From: Sphingomonas adhaesiva | Lineage (GTDB): Bacteria > Pseudomonadota > Alphaproteobacteria > Sphingomonadales > Sphingomonadaceae | Reading direction: 5' to 3' | Assembly: GCF_036946125.1 (NCBI RefSeq) | Contig: NZ_JAQIJT010000002.1 | Location: 2,292,001-2,356,000 of the forward strand | Length of the DNA stretch: 64,000 bases | Shown: positions 7,619 through 16,481 of the stretch, one piece after another | Numbering within the stretch: position 1 is the stretch's first letter | Layout of the letters: the number at the start of each line of letters is the position of its first letter | Translations under genes and position numbers: made by a program | The notes under the pieces: generated by a model | Told to the model about the DNA's origin: nothing | Database searches by the model: none | What the model saw: only the letters and a program-made list of their open reading frames with translations

Positions 7619-10021
7619 CTAGAAACGAAAGTCGAGCGTGGCGCCGACGGTGCGGACCGAATCCGGGCTGAGATATTGCAGATAGCCGCCGGGGTTGAGC
7701 GTGGTGGTCGGGCTGGGGTTCTTCTGCGCGGCCCAGAACTGGTCGAGCAGGTTGATCGCGAACAGCCCGACGCGCCAGCTGTTGTCGTCCGGGCCGATGC
7801 CGACGTTCGCGCCCAGCAGGCCGAACGCCTTCTGGATCGTCCCCGGATCGCCGTTGGCGGAATAGTTCACGTCCGACTGGCCGCTGAAATTGACCTGTGC
7901 GGAGGCGCGCCAGCCGTCGCCGACGCGCTTCTGATAATCGGCGACCAGATTGTAGCTGAAGCGCGGCGCGGCAGCGAGGCGCAGCCCGGCGGCGTTGAAG
8001 AAGCCGTCGACCGAGGCCGGGTTGGACGGCGGCGCGACGCAGGGGCCGCCCTGCGCCACCTTGGGCTGGCCGAAATAGCATTGCACGCCCGCGAAGTTGC
8101 CGTACTTCGCATCGACATAGGCGCCGCCGCCGCTCAGCGTCAGCTCGGGCGTGGGGCGCGCGACCACGCTGAATTCGACGCCCTTGCTGTCGAGCGAGCC
8201 GGCGTTGGTGATGCGGTTGGCGTAGCTGGCGCTCGACAGATCGGCGACCTGCGCCTGGAAATCGCGCACGTCGGTCTTGAAGAGCGTGGCGTTGAGCGTC
8301 AGCCGCCGGTCGAGCAGCGAGGCGCGCACGCCGATCTCGTAGTTGGTCGGGATCTCGGGTGCTACGCTCTGGTCCTGCGACGCGTCGGACACGGTCAGCC
8401 CGCTGAACCCCGGCCCCTTGTACCCGCGCGAGACGGTCGCATAGAGCATGATGTCGGGCACGACCGTATATTGCGCGCCCAGCCGGAACGAGAAGTTGGT
8501 GTTCGCAATCGACTGGCGCAGCGACAGCGTGACGCCGCCGGGGATCGGCACCGCGCCGGGAATGGTGCCGCGGCTGTAGTTCAGGTCGAGCGAGTCGTGC
8601 GTCAGCCGCCCGCCCAGGATCAGGTTCAGCTGCGGCGAGAGATGCACGTTGGCCTGCGCATAGCCCGCGGTGCTGCGCGAATGGACGCGGTTGGTCAGAT
8701 TGCCGTCGAAGATCGTGCCCGCGGGCCGGGTGGGCACGACGCGGATGACGTTGCCGTTGGACGCGGGCACGATCCATTCCAGCCGCCCGCGCTGGTCGAT
8801 GTATCCGGTCGCCCGCTGGTCGAAGAAGAACAGCCCCGCGACATAATCGACCACGCCGCCGGTGGGCGAGGTCAGCCGCAGTTCCTGGCTCAGCTGGCGC
8901 AGCGCGTTGGTGCCGCCGTTGCGGTCGACATAGTTCACGGTCGTGTTGTCGCCGTCGTAGAAGCCCTCGCGGTAGGACTGGCGATAGGCGCCGAGCGAGG
9001 TCAGCGAATAGTCGCCGATCTCGAAATTGGCCTCGATCGAGGCGCCGCCGCGGTGCGAATAGCCGAACGACGGCCCGCCGATCGCGACCAGCCGGTTCCG
9101 GTCGCTGGCGACGATGCCATATTGCGCCAGCGTCACCGCGGGGGCGTAGCCGGGCGCGTTCTTGGCCCAGACCATCGAGCAGCAGAATCGCCCGACCTCC
9201 GAATAATCGCCCGAGAAGAACAGGCTGGCGGTATCGCTGGGGCGCCACATCGCCTTCAGTGCGCCGCCGTAGTTGAGCTGTCCGTCGACCTTGCGCGGCT
9301 GGAACGGGCTGACGTTGGTCACCACGCCGTCACGCTCCTTCGCGAAGCCGACGACGCGGATCGCGAGATCGTCGGTCACGGGCAGGTTGGCGATCAGGTT
9401 GACGACATGGTGGCCGTTGCTGCCGAATTCGGTGCGGCCGATCAGTTCGGTCACGCCGATCTTCGGACGGACGGTGGTGAAGGAGACGAGGCCCGCGGAC
9501 GCATTCTTGCCGAACAGCATCCCCTGCGGCCCGCGCAGGATCTCCACCCGCTCGATATCGACCAGCGTCGAGATGGTCGAGGGATCGCCCAGCACGACGC
9601 CGTCGACGACCGTGGAGATGCTCTGCTCGATCCCGGCGGAAAAGCTGCTGGTGCCGATGCCGCGGATCAGGAAGCCGGAATTCCCCGCGCTGGTGCTCTG
9701 CTTGTAGCGGATGCTGGGATCGATCAGCGTCAGCTGCTGCGGACTGGTGATGTTCAGCCGCTGGAGCGCGTCGCCGCGCACCGCGGTCACCGCGATCGGC
9801 ACGCGCTGGACATTCTCGGCACGGCGCTGGGCGGTGACGACGATCTCGTCGTCGTTGCTGGTGGCGACGGCCGCCACGCCGTCCTGCGCGCCGCCGGAGG
9901 CCTGGGCGCGGTCCTCGGGTCCGACGCCGGTTGCGGACGGTGCCCCCTGCGCCATCGCTGCCGTGGACAGCGCCATCGCGCCGATACCGGCGAGCAGCCG
10001 CGCCGTGCCGAATGTCTGCAT
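7619..10021 (-). CDS. TonB-dependent receptor (sphingomonad type), possible aromatic/lipophilic substrate
   Basis: An 800-aa outer-membrane receptor. The signal peptide is MQTFGTARLLAGIGAMALST followed by AAMAQ. The plug begins with DEIVVTAQRRAENVQRVPIA (about residues 55-75), the motif of the large sphingomonad receptor class, and contains VDIERVEILRGPQGMLFGKN, the canonical plug segment. The barrel ends in an aromatic-terminated strand (VGATLDFRF). The ribosome site GGAGG lies just ahead of the ATG at 10021. The motif TTATTGGTGCG lies at 10041-10051 in its upstream region and recurs ahead of the MFS gene at 13187, so both are probably under one regulator. A GST gene follows immediately. The cargo cannot be read from the sequence. 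Confidence 0.9.
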   Translation of the reverse strand: MQTFGTARLLAGIGAMALSTAAMAQGAPSATGVGPEDRAQASGGAQDGVAAVATSNDDEIVVTAQRRAENVQRVPIAVTAVRGDALQRLNITSPQQLTLIDPSIRYKQSTSAGNSGFLIRGIGTSSFSAGIEQSISTVVDGVVLGDPSTISTLVDIERVEILRGPQGMLFGKNASAGLVSFTTVRPKIGVTELIGRTEFGSNGHHVVNLIANLPVTDDLAIRVVGFAKERDGVVTNVSPFQPRKVDGQLNYGGALKAMWRPSDTASLFFSGDYSEVGRFCCSMVWAKNAPGYAPAVTLAQYGIVASDRNRLVAIGGPSFGYSHRGGASIEANFEIGDYSLTSLGAYRQSYREGFYDGDNTTVNYVDRNGGTNALRQLSQELRLTSPTGGVVDYVAGLFFFDQRATGYIDQRGRLEWIVPASNGNVIRVVPTRPAGTIFDGNLTNRVHSRSTAGYAQANVHLSPQLNLILGGRLTHDSLDLNYSRGTIPGAVPIPGGVTLSLRQSIANTNFSFRLGAQYTVVPDIMLYATVSRGYKGPGFSGLTVSDASQDQSVAPEIPTNYEIGVRASLLDRRLTLNATLFKTDVRDFQAQVADLSSASYANRITNAGSLDSKGVEFSVVARPTPELTLSGGGAYVDAKYGNFAGVQCYFGQPKVAQGGPCVAPPSNPASVDGFFNAAGLRLAAAPRFSYNLVADYQKRVGDGWRASAQVNFSGQSDVNYSANGDPGTIQKAFGLLGANVGIGPDDNSWRVGLFAINLLDQFWAAQKNPSPTTTLNPGGYLQYLSPDSVRTVGATLDFRF

Positions 10022-10040
10022 GTGATCCTCCCCACGCCTC

Positions 10041-10051
10041 TTATTGGTGCG
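10041..10051. promoter_or_regulatory. Shared upstream motif, copy 1 (candidate TetR operator)
   Basis: TTATTGGTGCG, 19 bp ahead of the TonB-receptor start on the minus strand and about 85 bp ahead of the divergent TetR-like gene. The same 11 bases occur at 13221-13231 ahead of the MFS gene. Just beyond it the bases read TTGGTCAC, so TTGGTGCG/TTGGTCAC form an imperfect direct repeat. A role as regulator binding site is inference. Confidence 0.45.
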
Positions 10052-10135
10052 TTGGTCACTGGATAGATTCTAACTGGAAGTCGCGTCAATGCCGAAAAGC
10101 GTTGGTCGCGTAGGGCGGCGTGGTATGACGACCGG

Positions 10136-11050
10136 GTGACGACGGCCCCGCCCCCCTCGCCCGAAGCCGACGACCCCGCCCGCGTGCTGTCGCGGCAGGC
10201 GGTGTACGACCTGGTCTGGTCGCAGCCGATGTCGAGCGCGGCGGCGGAGCTGGGGCTGACCGGCAATGGCCTGGCGAAGGTGTGCGACCGGCTGCTGATC
10301 CCCTATCCCACGCGCGGCTATTGGGCGAAGGTCTATGCCGGACGCGACGAGCCGCAGACGCCGCTGCCCCCCGCGCCGCCCGGCACCGCGACCGAGGTGT
10401 CCTTCGCTCCGGCGCGCGCGCGCTCGCGGCGGCCGCGCCACCGCCTGTCGCGCAGCGAGCGCGAGGAGCAGATTCTGAGCGTGGCGGAGCGGATCATGCG
10501 CGCCGAGGGCGTCCACGCGATGACGCTGAAGCGGGTCGCGCGCGACGTCGGGATCAGCGAGGCGCAGGTCTATAACTATTACCGCTGCGGCGCGGAGGTG
10601 ATGGTCGCGATCGCGCGCACCGAACTGACCGAGATGAACAAGGCGCGGCTCGCCGCCAGCCGCCACTGCACCGACCCGCGGCTGCGCTACACGCTGACAT
10701 CGATCGCGTATCTGCGTCAGGTCGCGAAGCGCGGCGACCTGCTGCCACAATTGCTCGCGGTGCCCGAGGTGCGGCTGGCGCTGCGCGACGAGCATGAGGA
10801 GCGCCGCCACGCCAACCGCACGACGCTGGGCGAGGTGTTCGACACGACCTATGGCGTGCCGCCGCCGGTCAGCACGCTGGTGGCGGCGATGCTGACCGCG
10901 ATGTCGCTGCGCGGCGGGCGGTTGCTGGCGCGGGGGAAGATCGACCTCGACACCGCGGAGCGGCTGGTGGTGCCGCTGATCGGCGCGGGCAACGATTACA
11001 TGATCGGGCGCCACGGCGGGCGCGCGGCGTCAGAGCAGGTCGGCGCCTAG
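10136..11050 (+). CDS. TetR-family regulator with an extra N-terminal DNA-binding-like domain
   Basis: A 304-aa protein with two candidate helix-turn-helix regions. Residues about 15-65 (RQAVYDLVWSQPMSSAAAEL ... PYPTRGYWAKVYAGR) form a small domain found alone or fused in many proteobacterial proteins and thought to bind DNA. Residues about 103-150 (EREEQILSVAERIMRAEG ... VARDVGISEAQVYNYYRC) are a TetR N-terminal HTH. The remainder is a helical ligand/dimer domain. The start is the GTG at 10136, the only in-frame start before the first domain. It is divergent from the TonB receptor with a 114-bp gap that holds the shared motif, so it is a likely regulator of that receptor. Its 3' end overlaps the convergent TetR gene by 21 bp. 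Confidence 0.8.
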   Translation: MTTAPPPSPEADDPARVLSRQAVYDLVWSQPMSSAAAELGLTGNGLAKVCDRLLIPYPTRGYWAKVYAGRDEPQTPLPPAPPGTATEVSFAPARARSRRPRHRLSRSEREEQILSVAERIMRAEGVHAMTLKRVARDVGISEAQVYNYYRCGAEVMVAIARTELTEMNKARLAASRHCTDPRLRYTLTSIAYLRQVAKRGDLLPQLLAVPEVRLALRDEHEERRHANRTTLGEVFDTTYGVPPPVSTLVAAMLTAMSLRGGRLLARGKIDLDTAERLVVPLIGAGNDYMIGRHGGRAASEQVGA

Positions 11051-11689
11051 CATCGCCTCCTCGTCGCGCGCCCCCGCCAGCGCCGCCAGCCCCGCCGCGA
11101 CCGCATCGCCGCACAGCGCCCGCGCCAGCGCGCGATTGGCCTCGCCGCGGAACACCTTGCGACCCGCCTCCTCGGGATAGGTCATCAGCAGATGGAGCAC
11201 GACGTTCGCCTCGCGCGGGGACAGGCGCAGCGTGTCGGCGACGCGCCGCGTGAGGCGCCGCAGCCGCAGCGCGGCGCGCACCGCGACGGCGCGGTCCTCC
11301 CCCTGCGCCACCACCGGATCGGTCAGCAGCAGATGGAGCAGCGGGCCGCGAGTCGCCACCACGTCGAAATAGCGCGTGGCGACCGCGCGCGCCGCGTCGC
11401 CCGCGTCGTCCAGGTCCATCGCCGCCGCCAGCGCGGGCCAGTCGATCGCCTCCCACTCATCCGCCAGCAGCGCGAGGGCGAGCGCGGCCTGGGTCGGGAA
11501 ATGATGATAGACCAGCGCCTTGCTGACCCCGGCGGCCCTGGCCAGCCGGTCGAACGGCAGCGGCAGCCCGCCCTGTTCCAGCACCAGCGCGGCGGCGTGG
11601 ACGAGCAGATCGGCCTGCCGCTGGTCGCGGGTGGCGCGCGTCGCTCGCGCGCCGCACCCCGCCCCGGCCCCCTCGCTCATCCTGTCCAT
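11030..11689 (-). CDS. TetR/AcrR-family transcriptional regulator
   Basis: About 219 aa. The start is set at the ATG at 11689 (MDRMSEGAG); the longer frame upstream is Arg-rich and lacks family similarity. The TetR HTH covers about residues 24-70, with the recognition part RLARAAGVSKALVYHHFPTQ, followed by an all-helical C-terminal domain (ALRLRRLTRRVADTLRLSPR region) resembling AcrR-type ligand domains. It lies 40 bp downstream of the MFS gene on the same strand and is probably co-transcribed with it, so it may control the transporter. It overlaps the end of the opposite-strand regulator by 21 bp. Confidence 0.83.
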   Translation of the reverse strand: MDRMSEGAGAGCGARATRATRDQRQADLLVHAAALVLEQGGLPLPFDRLARAAGVSKALVYHHFPTQAALALALLADEWEAIDWPALAAAMDLDDAGDAARAVATRYFDVVATRGPLLHLLLTDPVVAQGEDRAVAVRAALRLRRLTRRVADTLRLSPREANVVLHLLMTYPEEAGRKVFRGEANRALARALCGDAVAAGLAALAGARDEEAMLGADLL

Positions 11690-11729
11690 CGCGACCGGGC
11701 ATAGCCGAGCGGGCGGGCGGCGGGAACGG

Positions 11730-13187
11730 TCATCCCGGTACGGCGACCGACTCCCGCCGCAGCCGGTCGACCAGCGCGACATACGGGCGATAGGCGATCA
11801 GCAGGGAGGTCAGCGACAGCAGCATCATCGTCACGCTGACGATCAGGATCGAATAATGGATGCTGGCGGGGTCGCGAAACACGCGATCGGTCAGCAGCGC
11901 GATCGAGGTCGGCCCCAGTCCCAGCCCGAGCAGGTTGATGACCAGCAGCGAGATGGAGATGGCGGTGCCGCGCATCTGGTTGGGCACCATCTGTTGCAGG
12001 ATCGCGGGGCTGAGCCCGTTGAGGAAGGTGGGCAGGAACACCGTGGCCGCCAGCGGCCAGATCGCCGCGCGCCCGTCCGGCAGCAGGGTATAGGCGATGA
12101 TGAAGGGGATCGTCAGCAGCTTCACCGCGATCGCCGCGCGCAGCCGCCCCGCCGCCCCGCGCCGCCGCGTCATCACATCGCCCAGCCAGCCGCCGCACAG
12201 CACCCCCGCAGTGCCGAAGGTGAGCAGCAGCAGGCCGTAGGTGTGGCCGATCTCCACCGCGCTCCACCCATGGCGACGGATGAACAGCGACGGCACCCAG
12301 GCGGCGACGCCATAGCCGGCCACCGCGGAGAAGCCCATGAACAGGTTGATCCCCCAGAAGGCGCGCGCGTTGGTCCGCAGGAACGCGACGACCTCCGCCA
12401 GCGGCACGGCGGCGACGGCGGTGGTCCCGTCCGCGCCGCCGTCCGCGCCGGTCGCGTGGCGAAGCGCGCCCTTGCGCGCCGGCTCGCGCAGCGACAGCGC
12501 CAGCGCCGCGACCGCAATCCCGGGCAGGCCGATCAGCAGGAACACCGTCTGCCACGGCCGCACCTCCCCCACCAGCGGCAGCAGCAGCGGGCCGGAGCGC
12601 AGCGCGCCCTGGATGATGGTCGCGCCGATCACCAGCGCCAGCCCGCCGCCGATGAAGATGCCGATGCTGTACACCGCGAGCGGCAGGCCGACCTTGTGCG
12701 GCGGGAAATGGTCCCCGATCAGCGAGTTGGCCGCGGGCGTCAGCACCGCCTCGCCCGCGCCCACCCCCATGCGCAGCAGCAGCAGCGCGGGGAAGGTGCG
12801 CACCAGCCCGCACGCGGCGGTCGCGAGGCTCCAGAACGCCACGCCCGCCGCGACCAGCGCGGTGCGGCGGCGCGTATCGACCAGCCGCCCGAGCGGCAGC
12901 CCGACCAGCACGTTGCACAGGGCGAAGGCCATTCCCTGCAACAGGCTGATCTGCGTGTCGCTGAGCGACAGGTCGCGCTTCATCGGCTCGACCAGCAGGC
13001 TCAGGATCTGGCGATCGAGGAAGGAGAAGACATAGGCGACCGTCAGCACCGCGACGACGTACCAGCCATAGGCCGGCCGGGGGTAGGCGTCCGCCGCACC
13101 CATCGCGGGCCCACCCACCGGCACCCCCGCGGCCCGCGCCGATCGGATCACCGACTCCGGTGCCGGCATCGCTTCCACCTGTTCCAT
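11730..13187 (-). CDS. MFS transporter, spinster-like
   Basis: A 485-aa inner-membrane protein with about 12 predicted helices. After a polar 40-residue N-terminus come YGWYVVAVLTVAYVFSFLDR and QILSLLVEPMKRDLSLSDTQ, the pattern of the spinster-like MFS group common in sphingomonads. The helix 2-3 loop is GLPLGRLVDTRRRT. A large loop (about residues 230-260) separates the two six-helix halves. The cargo is unknown; relatives export or import lipids, hexuronates or aromatic acids. The upstream motif TTATTGGTGCG at 13221-13231 is shared with the TonB receptor at 7619-10021, so the two are probably co-regulated in one uptake module with the GST. Confidence 0.85.
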   Translation of the reverse strand: MEQVEAMPAPESVIRSARAAGVPVGGPAMGAADAYPRPAYGWYVVAVLTVAYVFSFLDRQILSLLVEPMKRDLSLSDTQISLLQGMAFALCNVLVGLPLGRLVDTRRRTALVAAGVAFWSLATAACGLVRTFPALLLLRMGVGAGEAVLTPAANSLIGDHFPPHKVGLPLAVYSIGIFIGGGLALVIGATIIQGALRSGPLLLPLVGEVRPWQTVFLLIGLPGIAVAALALSLREPARKGALRHATGADGGADGTTAVAAVPLAEVVAFLRTNARAFWGINLFMGFSAVAGYGVAAWVPSLFIRRHGWSAVEIGHTYGLLLLTFGTAGVLCGGWLGDVMTRRRGAAGRLRAAIAVKLLTIPFIIAYTLLPDGRAAIWPLAATVFLPTFLNGLSPAILQQMVPNQMRGTAISISLLVINLLGLGLGPTSIALLTDRVFRDPASIHYSILIVSVTMMLLSLTSLLIAYRPYVALVDRLRRESVAVPG

Positions 13188-13220
13188 CGCCGCGGTCCTC
13201 CCCTGCCCCCAAGAGACACG

Positions 13221-13242
13221 TTATTGGTGCGATGTGCAATAG
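13221..13242. promoter_or_regulatory. Shared upstream motif, copy 2 (candidate TetR operator)
   Basis: TTATTGGTGCG at 13221-13231, followed by ATGTGCAATAG. The copy sits inside a dyad with TATTG and CAATA arms. It is 33 bp ahead of the MFS start on the minus strand. Copy 1 is at 10041-10051. Function is inferred from duplication and position. Confidence 0.45.
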
Positions 13243-13290
13243 CATGAGCGCTGCGGCGGGGATTCTGCGGGACCTTGCGAACGTCTTCCG

Positions 13291-13318
13291 CCGTGCTCCT
13301 GCGCAGGCAGGAGCCCGG
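13291..13318. repeat. Short palindromic repeat, family CTCCTGCGCAGGCAGGAG
   Basis: CCGTGCTCCTGCGCAGGCAG followed by GAGCCCGG. The same sequence occurs at 25125-25153 and, in shorter form, at 25192-25211. It lies in the 275-bp gap between the MFS and catalase genes; apart from this and the motif at 13221 I see nothing else in that gap. Confidence 0.7.
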
Positions 13319-13462
13319 CCAATACGCGGCACCTTTTCAGCCGCTTGGCGAAGGCCCTGCAACCGGCGGGGCGCACCCCGGCATTTTTTCCGAGCGACGC
13401 CACCTATTGAGCGCGGGCTCGTTCGGACTCCCGATCCCTGTCCACTGATCCAAGGAAAACCC

Positions 13463-15535
13463 ATGAGCAACGACGGCACGCACATCGGCCATGGCGGCGA
13501 GACGCATCAGCAGGCCGGGGGCGACGCCGCGGTGCTGACGACGAACCACGGCGTTCCCGTCAGCGACAACCAGAACAGCCTGAAATCCGGCGCGCGCGGG
13601 CCGACGTTGCTCGAGGATTTCGTGCTGCGCGAAAAGATCTTCCACTTCGACCACGAGCGCATTCCGGAGCGGATCGTCCATGCGCGCGGTTCCGGCGCGC
13701 ACGGCGTGTTCGAGGCGACCGCGGACATCAGCGACCTGAGCAAGGCGGCGGTCTTCACCAAGGGCGAGAAGACCGAGGTGTTCGTCCGCTTCTCCACGGT
13801 CGCGGGCGGGGCCGGATCGGTCGACACCCCGCGCGACGTGCGCGGCTTCGCGGTCAAATTCTACACGCGCGAGGGCAATTGGGACCTCGTCGGCAACAAC
13901 ATCCCGGTCTTCTTCATCCAGGATGCGATCAAATTCCCCGACCTGGTCCACTCGGTGAAGATGGAGGCGGACCGCGCCTATCCGCAGGCGGGCAGCGCGC
14001 ACGACACCTTCTGGGACTGGGCCAGCCTGATGCCCGAGGCGACGCACATGCTGATGTGGGCGATGTCCGACCGCACCCTGCCGCGCAGCTTCCGCACGAT
14101 GGAGGGGTTCGGCGTCCACACGTTCAAGCTGGTCAATGCCGAGGGCAAGGCGCAGTTCGTCAAGTTCCACTGGAAGCCGAAGCTGGGGCTGCAATCGACC
14201 ATCTGGGACGAGGCGCTGAAGCTGCAGGCGGCCGACAACGACTATCAGCGCCGCGATCTGTGGGAGGCGATCGACAGCGGCGCCTTCCCCGAGTGGGAGC
14301 TGGGGATCCAGGTGTTCGACCAGGCCTTCGCCGAGGCGCAGCCCTATGACGTGCTGGACGCGACGAAGCTGATCCCGGAGGAGGACGTCCCCGTCCGCAT
14401 CATCGGCACGCTGACGCTGAACCGCAACCCGGACAATTTCTTCGCCGAGACCGAGCAGGTCGCGTTCCTGCCGACCAATATCGTGCCGGGGATCGACTTC
14501 TCCAACGACCCGCTGCTGCAGGGGCGGCTGTTCAGCTATCTCGACACGCAGAACTCGCGGCTGGGGACGACCAACTTCCACCAGATCCCGATCAACGCGC
14601 CGCGCTGTCCGTTCGGCAATTTCCAGCGCGACGGGAAGATGCAGACGCACGTCCCCAAGGGCCGCGCCAATTACGAGCCGAACAGCCTGGCCGCGCACGG
14701 CGAGGACGGCGGTCCGCGCGAAAGCCGGGAGCGCGGCTTCGCGACGGTGAATGCCGCCACCGGCGCAGACGAACAGGGCGACAAATTGCGCATCCGCGCC
14801 GAGCTGTTCGCGGATCACTACAGCCAGGCGCGGCTGTTCTACCGCTCGCAGACGCAGAGCGAGCAGGCGCATATCGCGTCGTCGTTCGTGTTCGAACTGT
14901 CGAAGGTGGGCGTGCTGGATCAGGTGCCGCCGCGGATGGTCGCCAACCTGCGCAACGTCGACGAGGATCTGGCGCGCCGCGTCGCGGAGGGGCTGGGCAT
15001 CGACCTGCCCGAAAAGGCGAAGGCCGCGCGCGAGCCGGTCGACATGGCGCCGTCCGACGCGCTGTCGATCCACAAGAACATGAAGGACACGCTGGAGGGA
15101 CGCGCCGTCGGCATCCTCTTTGCGGACGGCAGCGATGCCGCGACGCTTGATACGCTGATCGCGGCGGTCGACGGCGCGGGGGGCAAGCCGGTGCTGGTGT
15201 CGCCCAGGGTCGGCGGCGCGACGCTGTCCGACGGCAGCAGGCGCAAGGCGGACGGACAGCTGGCCGGCACCCCGTCGCAGCTGTTCGACGCGGTCGCGGT
15301 CGTGCTGTCGCAGGAGGGTTGCACCGCGCTGCTGAAGGAGGGCGCGGCGGTGCAGTTCGTGATGGATGCGTTCGGCCATCTGAAGGCGATCGGCGCGAGC
15401 GACGCCGCGCGACCGCTGCTGGACAAGGCGGGCGTCGAGCCGGATGCGGGCGTCACCGCGGCGGACGCATCGTTCGTGGCAGCGGCGGCGAAGCGCTTCT
15501 ACGACCGCGAGCCGAAGGTGCGGACGCTGGTGTGA
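13463..15535 (+). CDS. katE: Monofunctional haem catalase, large-subunit (clade II) type
   Basis: Converts hydrogen peroxide to water and oxygen. 690 aa, the length of HPII-type large-subunit catalases. The start is the ATG at 13463 after AAGGAAA. The essential His is in IVHARGSGAHG (H73), the distal Asn in VGNNIPVFF (N145-N146), and the haem-ligand Tyr in RLFSYLDTQNSRLG. After the catalase core (to about residue 540) a C-terminal flavodoxin/amidotransferase-like domain follows (GRAVGILFADGSDAATLDTL onward), as in E. coli KatE. The stop codon is shared with the start of the glutaminase gene (GTGA), so the two are translationally coupled. A stationary-phase or oxidative-stress role is expected from the family. 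Confidence 0.96.
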   Translation: MSNDGTHIGHGGETHQQAGGDAAVLTTNHGVPVSDNQNSLKSGARGPTLLEDFVLREKIFHFDHERIPERIVHARGSGAHGVFEATADISDLSKAAVFTKGEKTEVFVRFSTVAGGAGSVDTPRDVRGFAVKFYTREGNWDLVGNNIPVFFIQDAIKFPDLVHSVKMEADRAYPQAGSAHDTFWDWASLMPEATHMLMWAMSDRTLPRSFRTMEGFGVHTFKLVNAEGKAQFVKFHWKPKLGLQSTIWDEALKLQAADNDYQRRDLWEAIDSGAFPEWELGIQVFDQAFAEAQPYDVLDATKLIPEEDVPVRIIGTLTLNRNPDNFFAETEQVAFLPTNIVPGIDFSNDPLLQGRLFSYLDTQNSRLGTTNFHQIPINAPRCPFGNFQRDGKMQTHVPKGRANYEPNSLAAHGEDGGPRESRERGFATVNAATGADEQGDKLRIRAELFADHYSQARLFYRSQTQSEQAHIASSFVFELSKVGVLDQVPPRMVANLRNVDEDLARRVAEGLGIDLPEKAKAAREPVDMAPSDALSIHKNMKDTLEGRAVGILFADGSDAATLDTLIAAVDGAGGKPVLVSPRVGGATLSDGSRRKADGQLAGTPSQLFDAVAVVLSQEGCTALLKEGAAVQFVMDAFGHLKAIGASDAARPLLDKAGVEPDAGVTAADASFVAAAAKRFYDREPKVRTLV

Positions 15536-16461
15536 ACCCGCCGCTGGAGACCATCCTGCGCGATATCGCGGCGGAGATCACCGCCGATGCCGCCGCGATC
15601 GAACGCGCCGCCGATGCGAAGGAGGAAGGGCTGGCGCCCGGCCCCTTCGGCATCGCGGTCACGCTGCGGGATGGCGGGACGATACAGGCGGGGGCGGCGG
15701 ACACGCCGTTCCCGCTGCAAAGCATCGCCAAGGTCTTCACGCTGCAACTGGCGCTGTCCACGATCGGCGACCGGCTGTTCGAGCGCGTCGGGCGCGAACC
15801 GTCGGGCGATCCGTTCGACTCGATCGTCGATCTGGAGCGGACCGACGGCGTGCCCCGCAACCCCTTCGTCAATGCCGGCGCGCTGGTGACGGTGGATGCG
15901 CTGCTCGACGCGCGCGGTGCGGACGACACGCCGCTGGCGCTGGTGAAGCGCGCGACCGGCGACGCGTCCGTGGCGCTGGATGACGAGGTGCTGGCGAGCG
16001 AACAGGAAGCGGGCGACCTCAACCGTGCGATGCTTAGCTTCATGCGCCATCACGGCAATCTGCGCTGCCCGCCGGACGACGTGATGCGCGCCTATGTCGA
16101 GCAATGCGCGATGTTGCTCAGCGCGGCGGGCCTGTCGCGTGCCGGGCTGTTCCTGTCGCACACCCGGCTGACCGACGACGAGGACGATTGCCGGCGCGCG
16201 CGGCTACAGCGGCGGATGCTCGCGCTGATGATGACGTGCGGGCATTACGACGGCTCGGGCGACTTCGCGCTGCGCGTCGGGCTGCCGGCGAAGAGCGGCG
16301 TGGGCGGCGGGATCCTGGCGATCATGCCCGATGTCGCGTCGATCGCGGTCTGGTCGCGCAACCTGGACCAGCACGGCAATTCGATCCTGGGCGTGCGCGC
16401 GCTGGAAATGCTGGCGCATCGCACCGGCTGGTCGGTGTTCGGGCCGCCCGCCGCCGGCTGA
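15532..16461 (+). CDS. glsA: Glutaminase A (serine-dependent beta-lactamase fold)
   Basis: Hydrolyses L-glutamine to glutamate and ammonia in the cytoplasm. 309 aa, the normal GlsA length. The start is a GTG at 15532 whose last bases form the catalase stop codon. The catalytic Ser-Lys pair is in PFPLQSIAKVF (S64, K67). Further family blocks are NPFVNAGALV and GLPAKSGVGGGI near the C-terminus. In many bacteria GlsA supplies ammonia for acid resistance; coupling to a catalase here suggests a shared stress response, but that is inference. The next gene is convergent, 20 bp away. Confidence 0.94.
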   Translation: MNPPLETILRDIAAEITADAAAIERAADAKEEGLAPGPFGIAVTLRDGGTIQAGAADTPFPLQSIAKVFTLQLALSTIGDRLFERVGREPSGDPFDSIVDLERTDGVPRNPFVNAGALVTVDALLDARGADDTPLALVKRATGDASVALDDEVLASEQEAGDLNRAMLSFMRHHGNLRCPPDDVMRAYVEQCAMLLSAAGLSRAGLFLSHTRLTDDEDDCRRARLQRRMLALMMTCGHYDGSGDFALRVGLPAKSGVGGGILAIMPDVASIAVWSRNLDQHGNSILGVRALEMLAHRTGWSVFGPPAAG

Positions 16462-16481
16462 ACGGCGGGGGGGATGGCGTG

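Noticed and set aside
6824..10066. A 1080-codon plus-strand frame opposite GST and the second receptor
   Set aside because: It is a shadow with no family motif; the minus-strand genes carry clear receptor and GST features.
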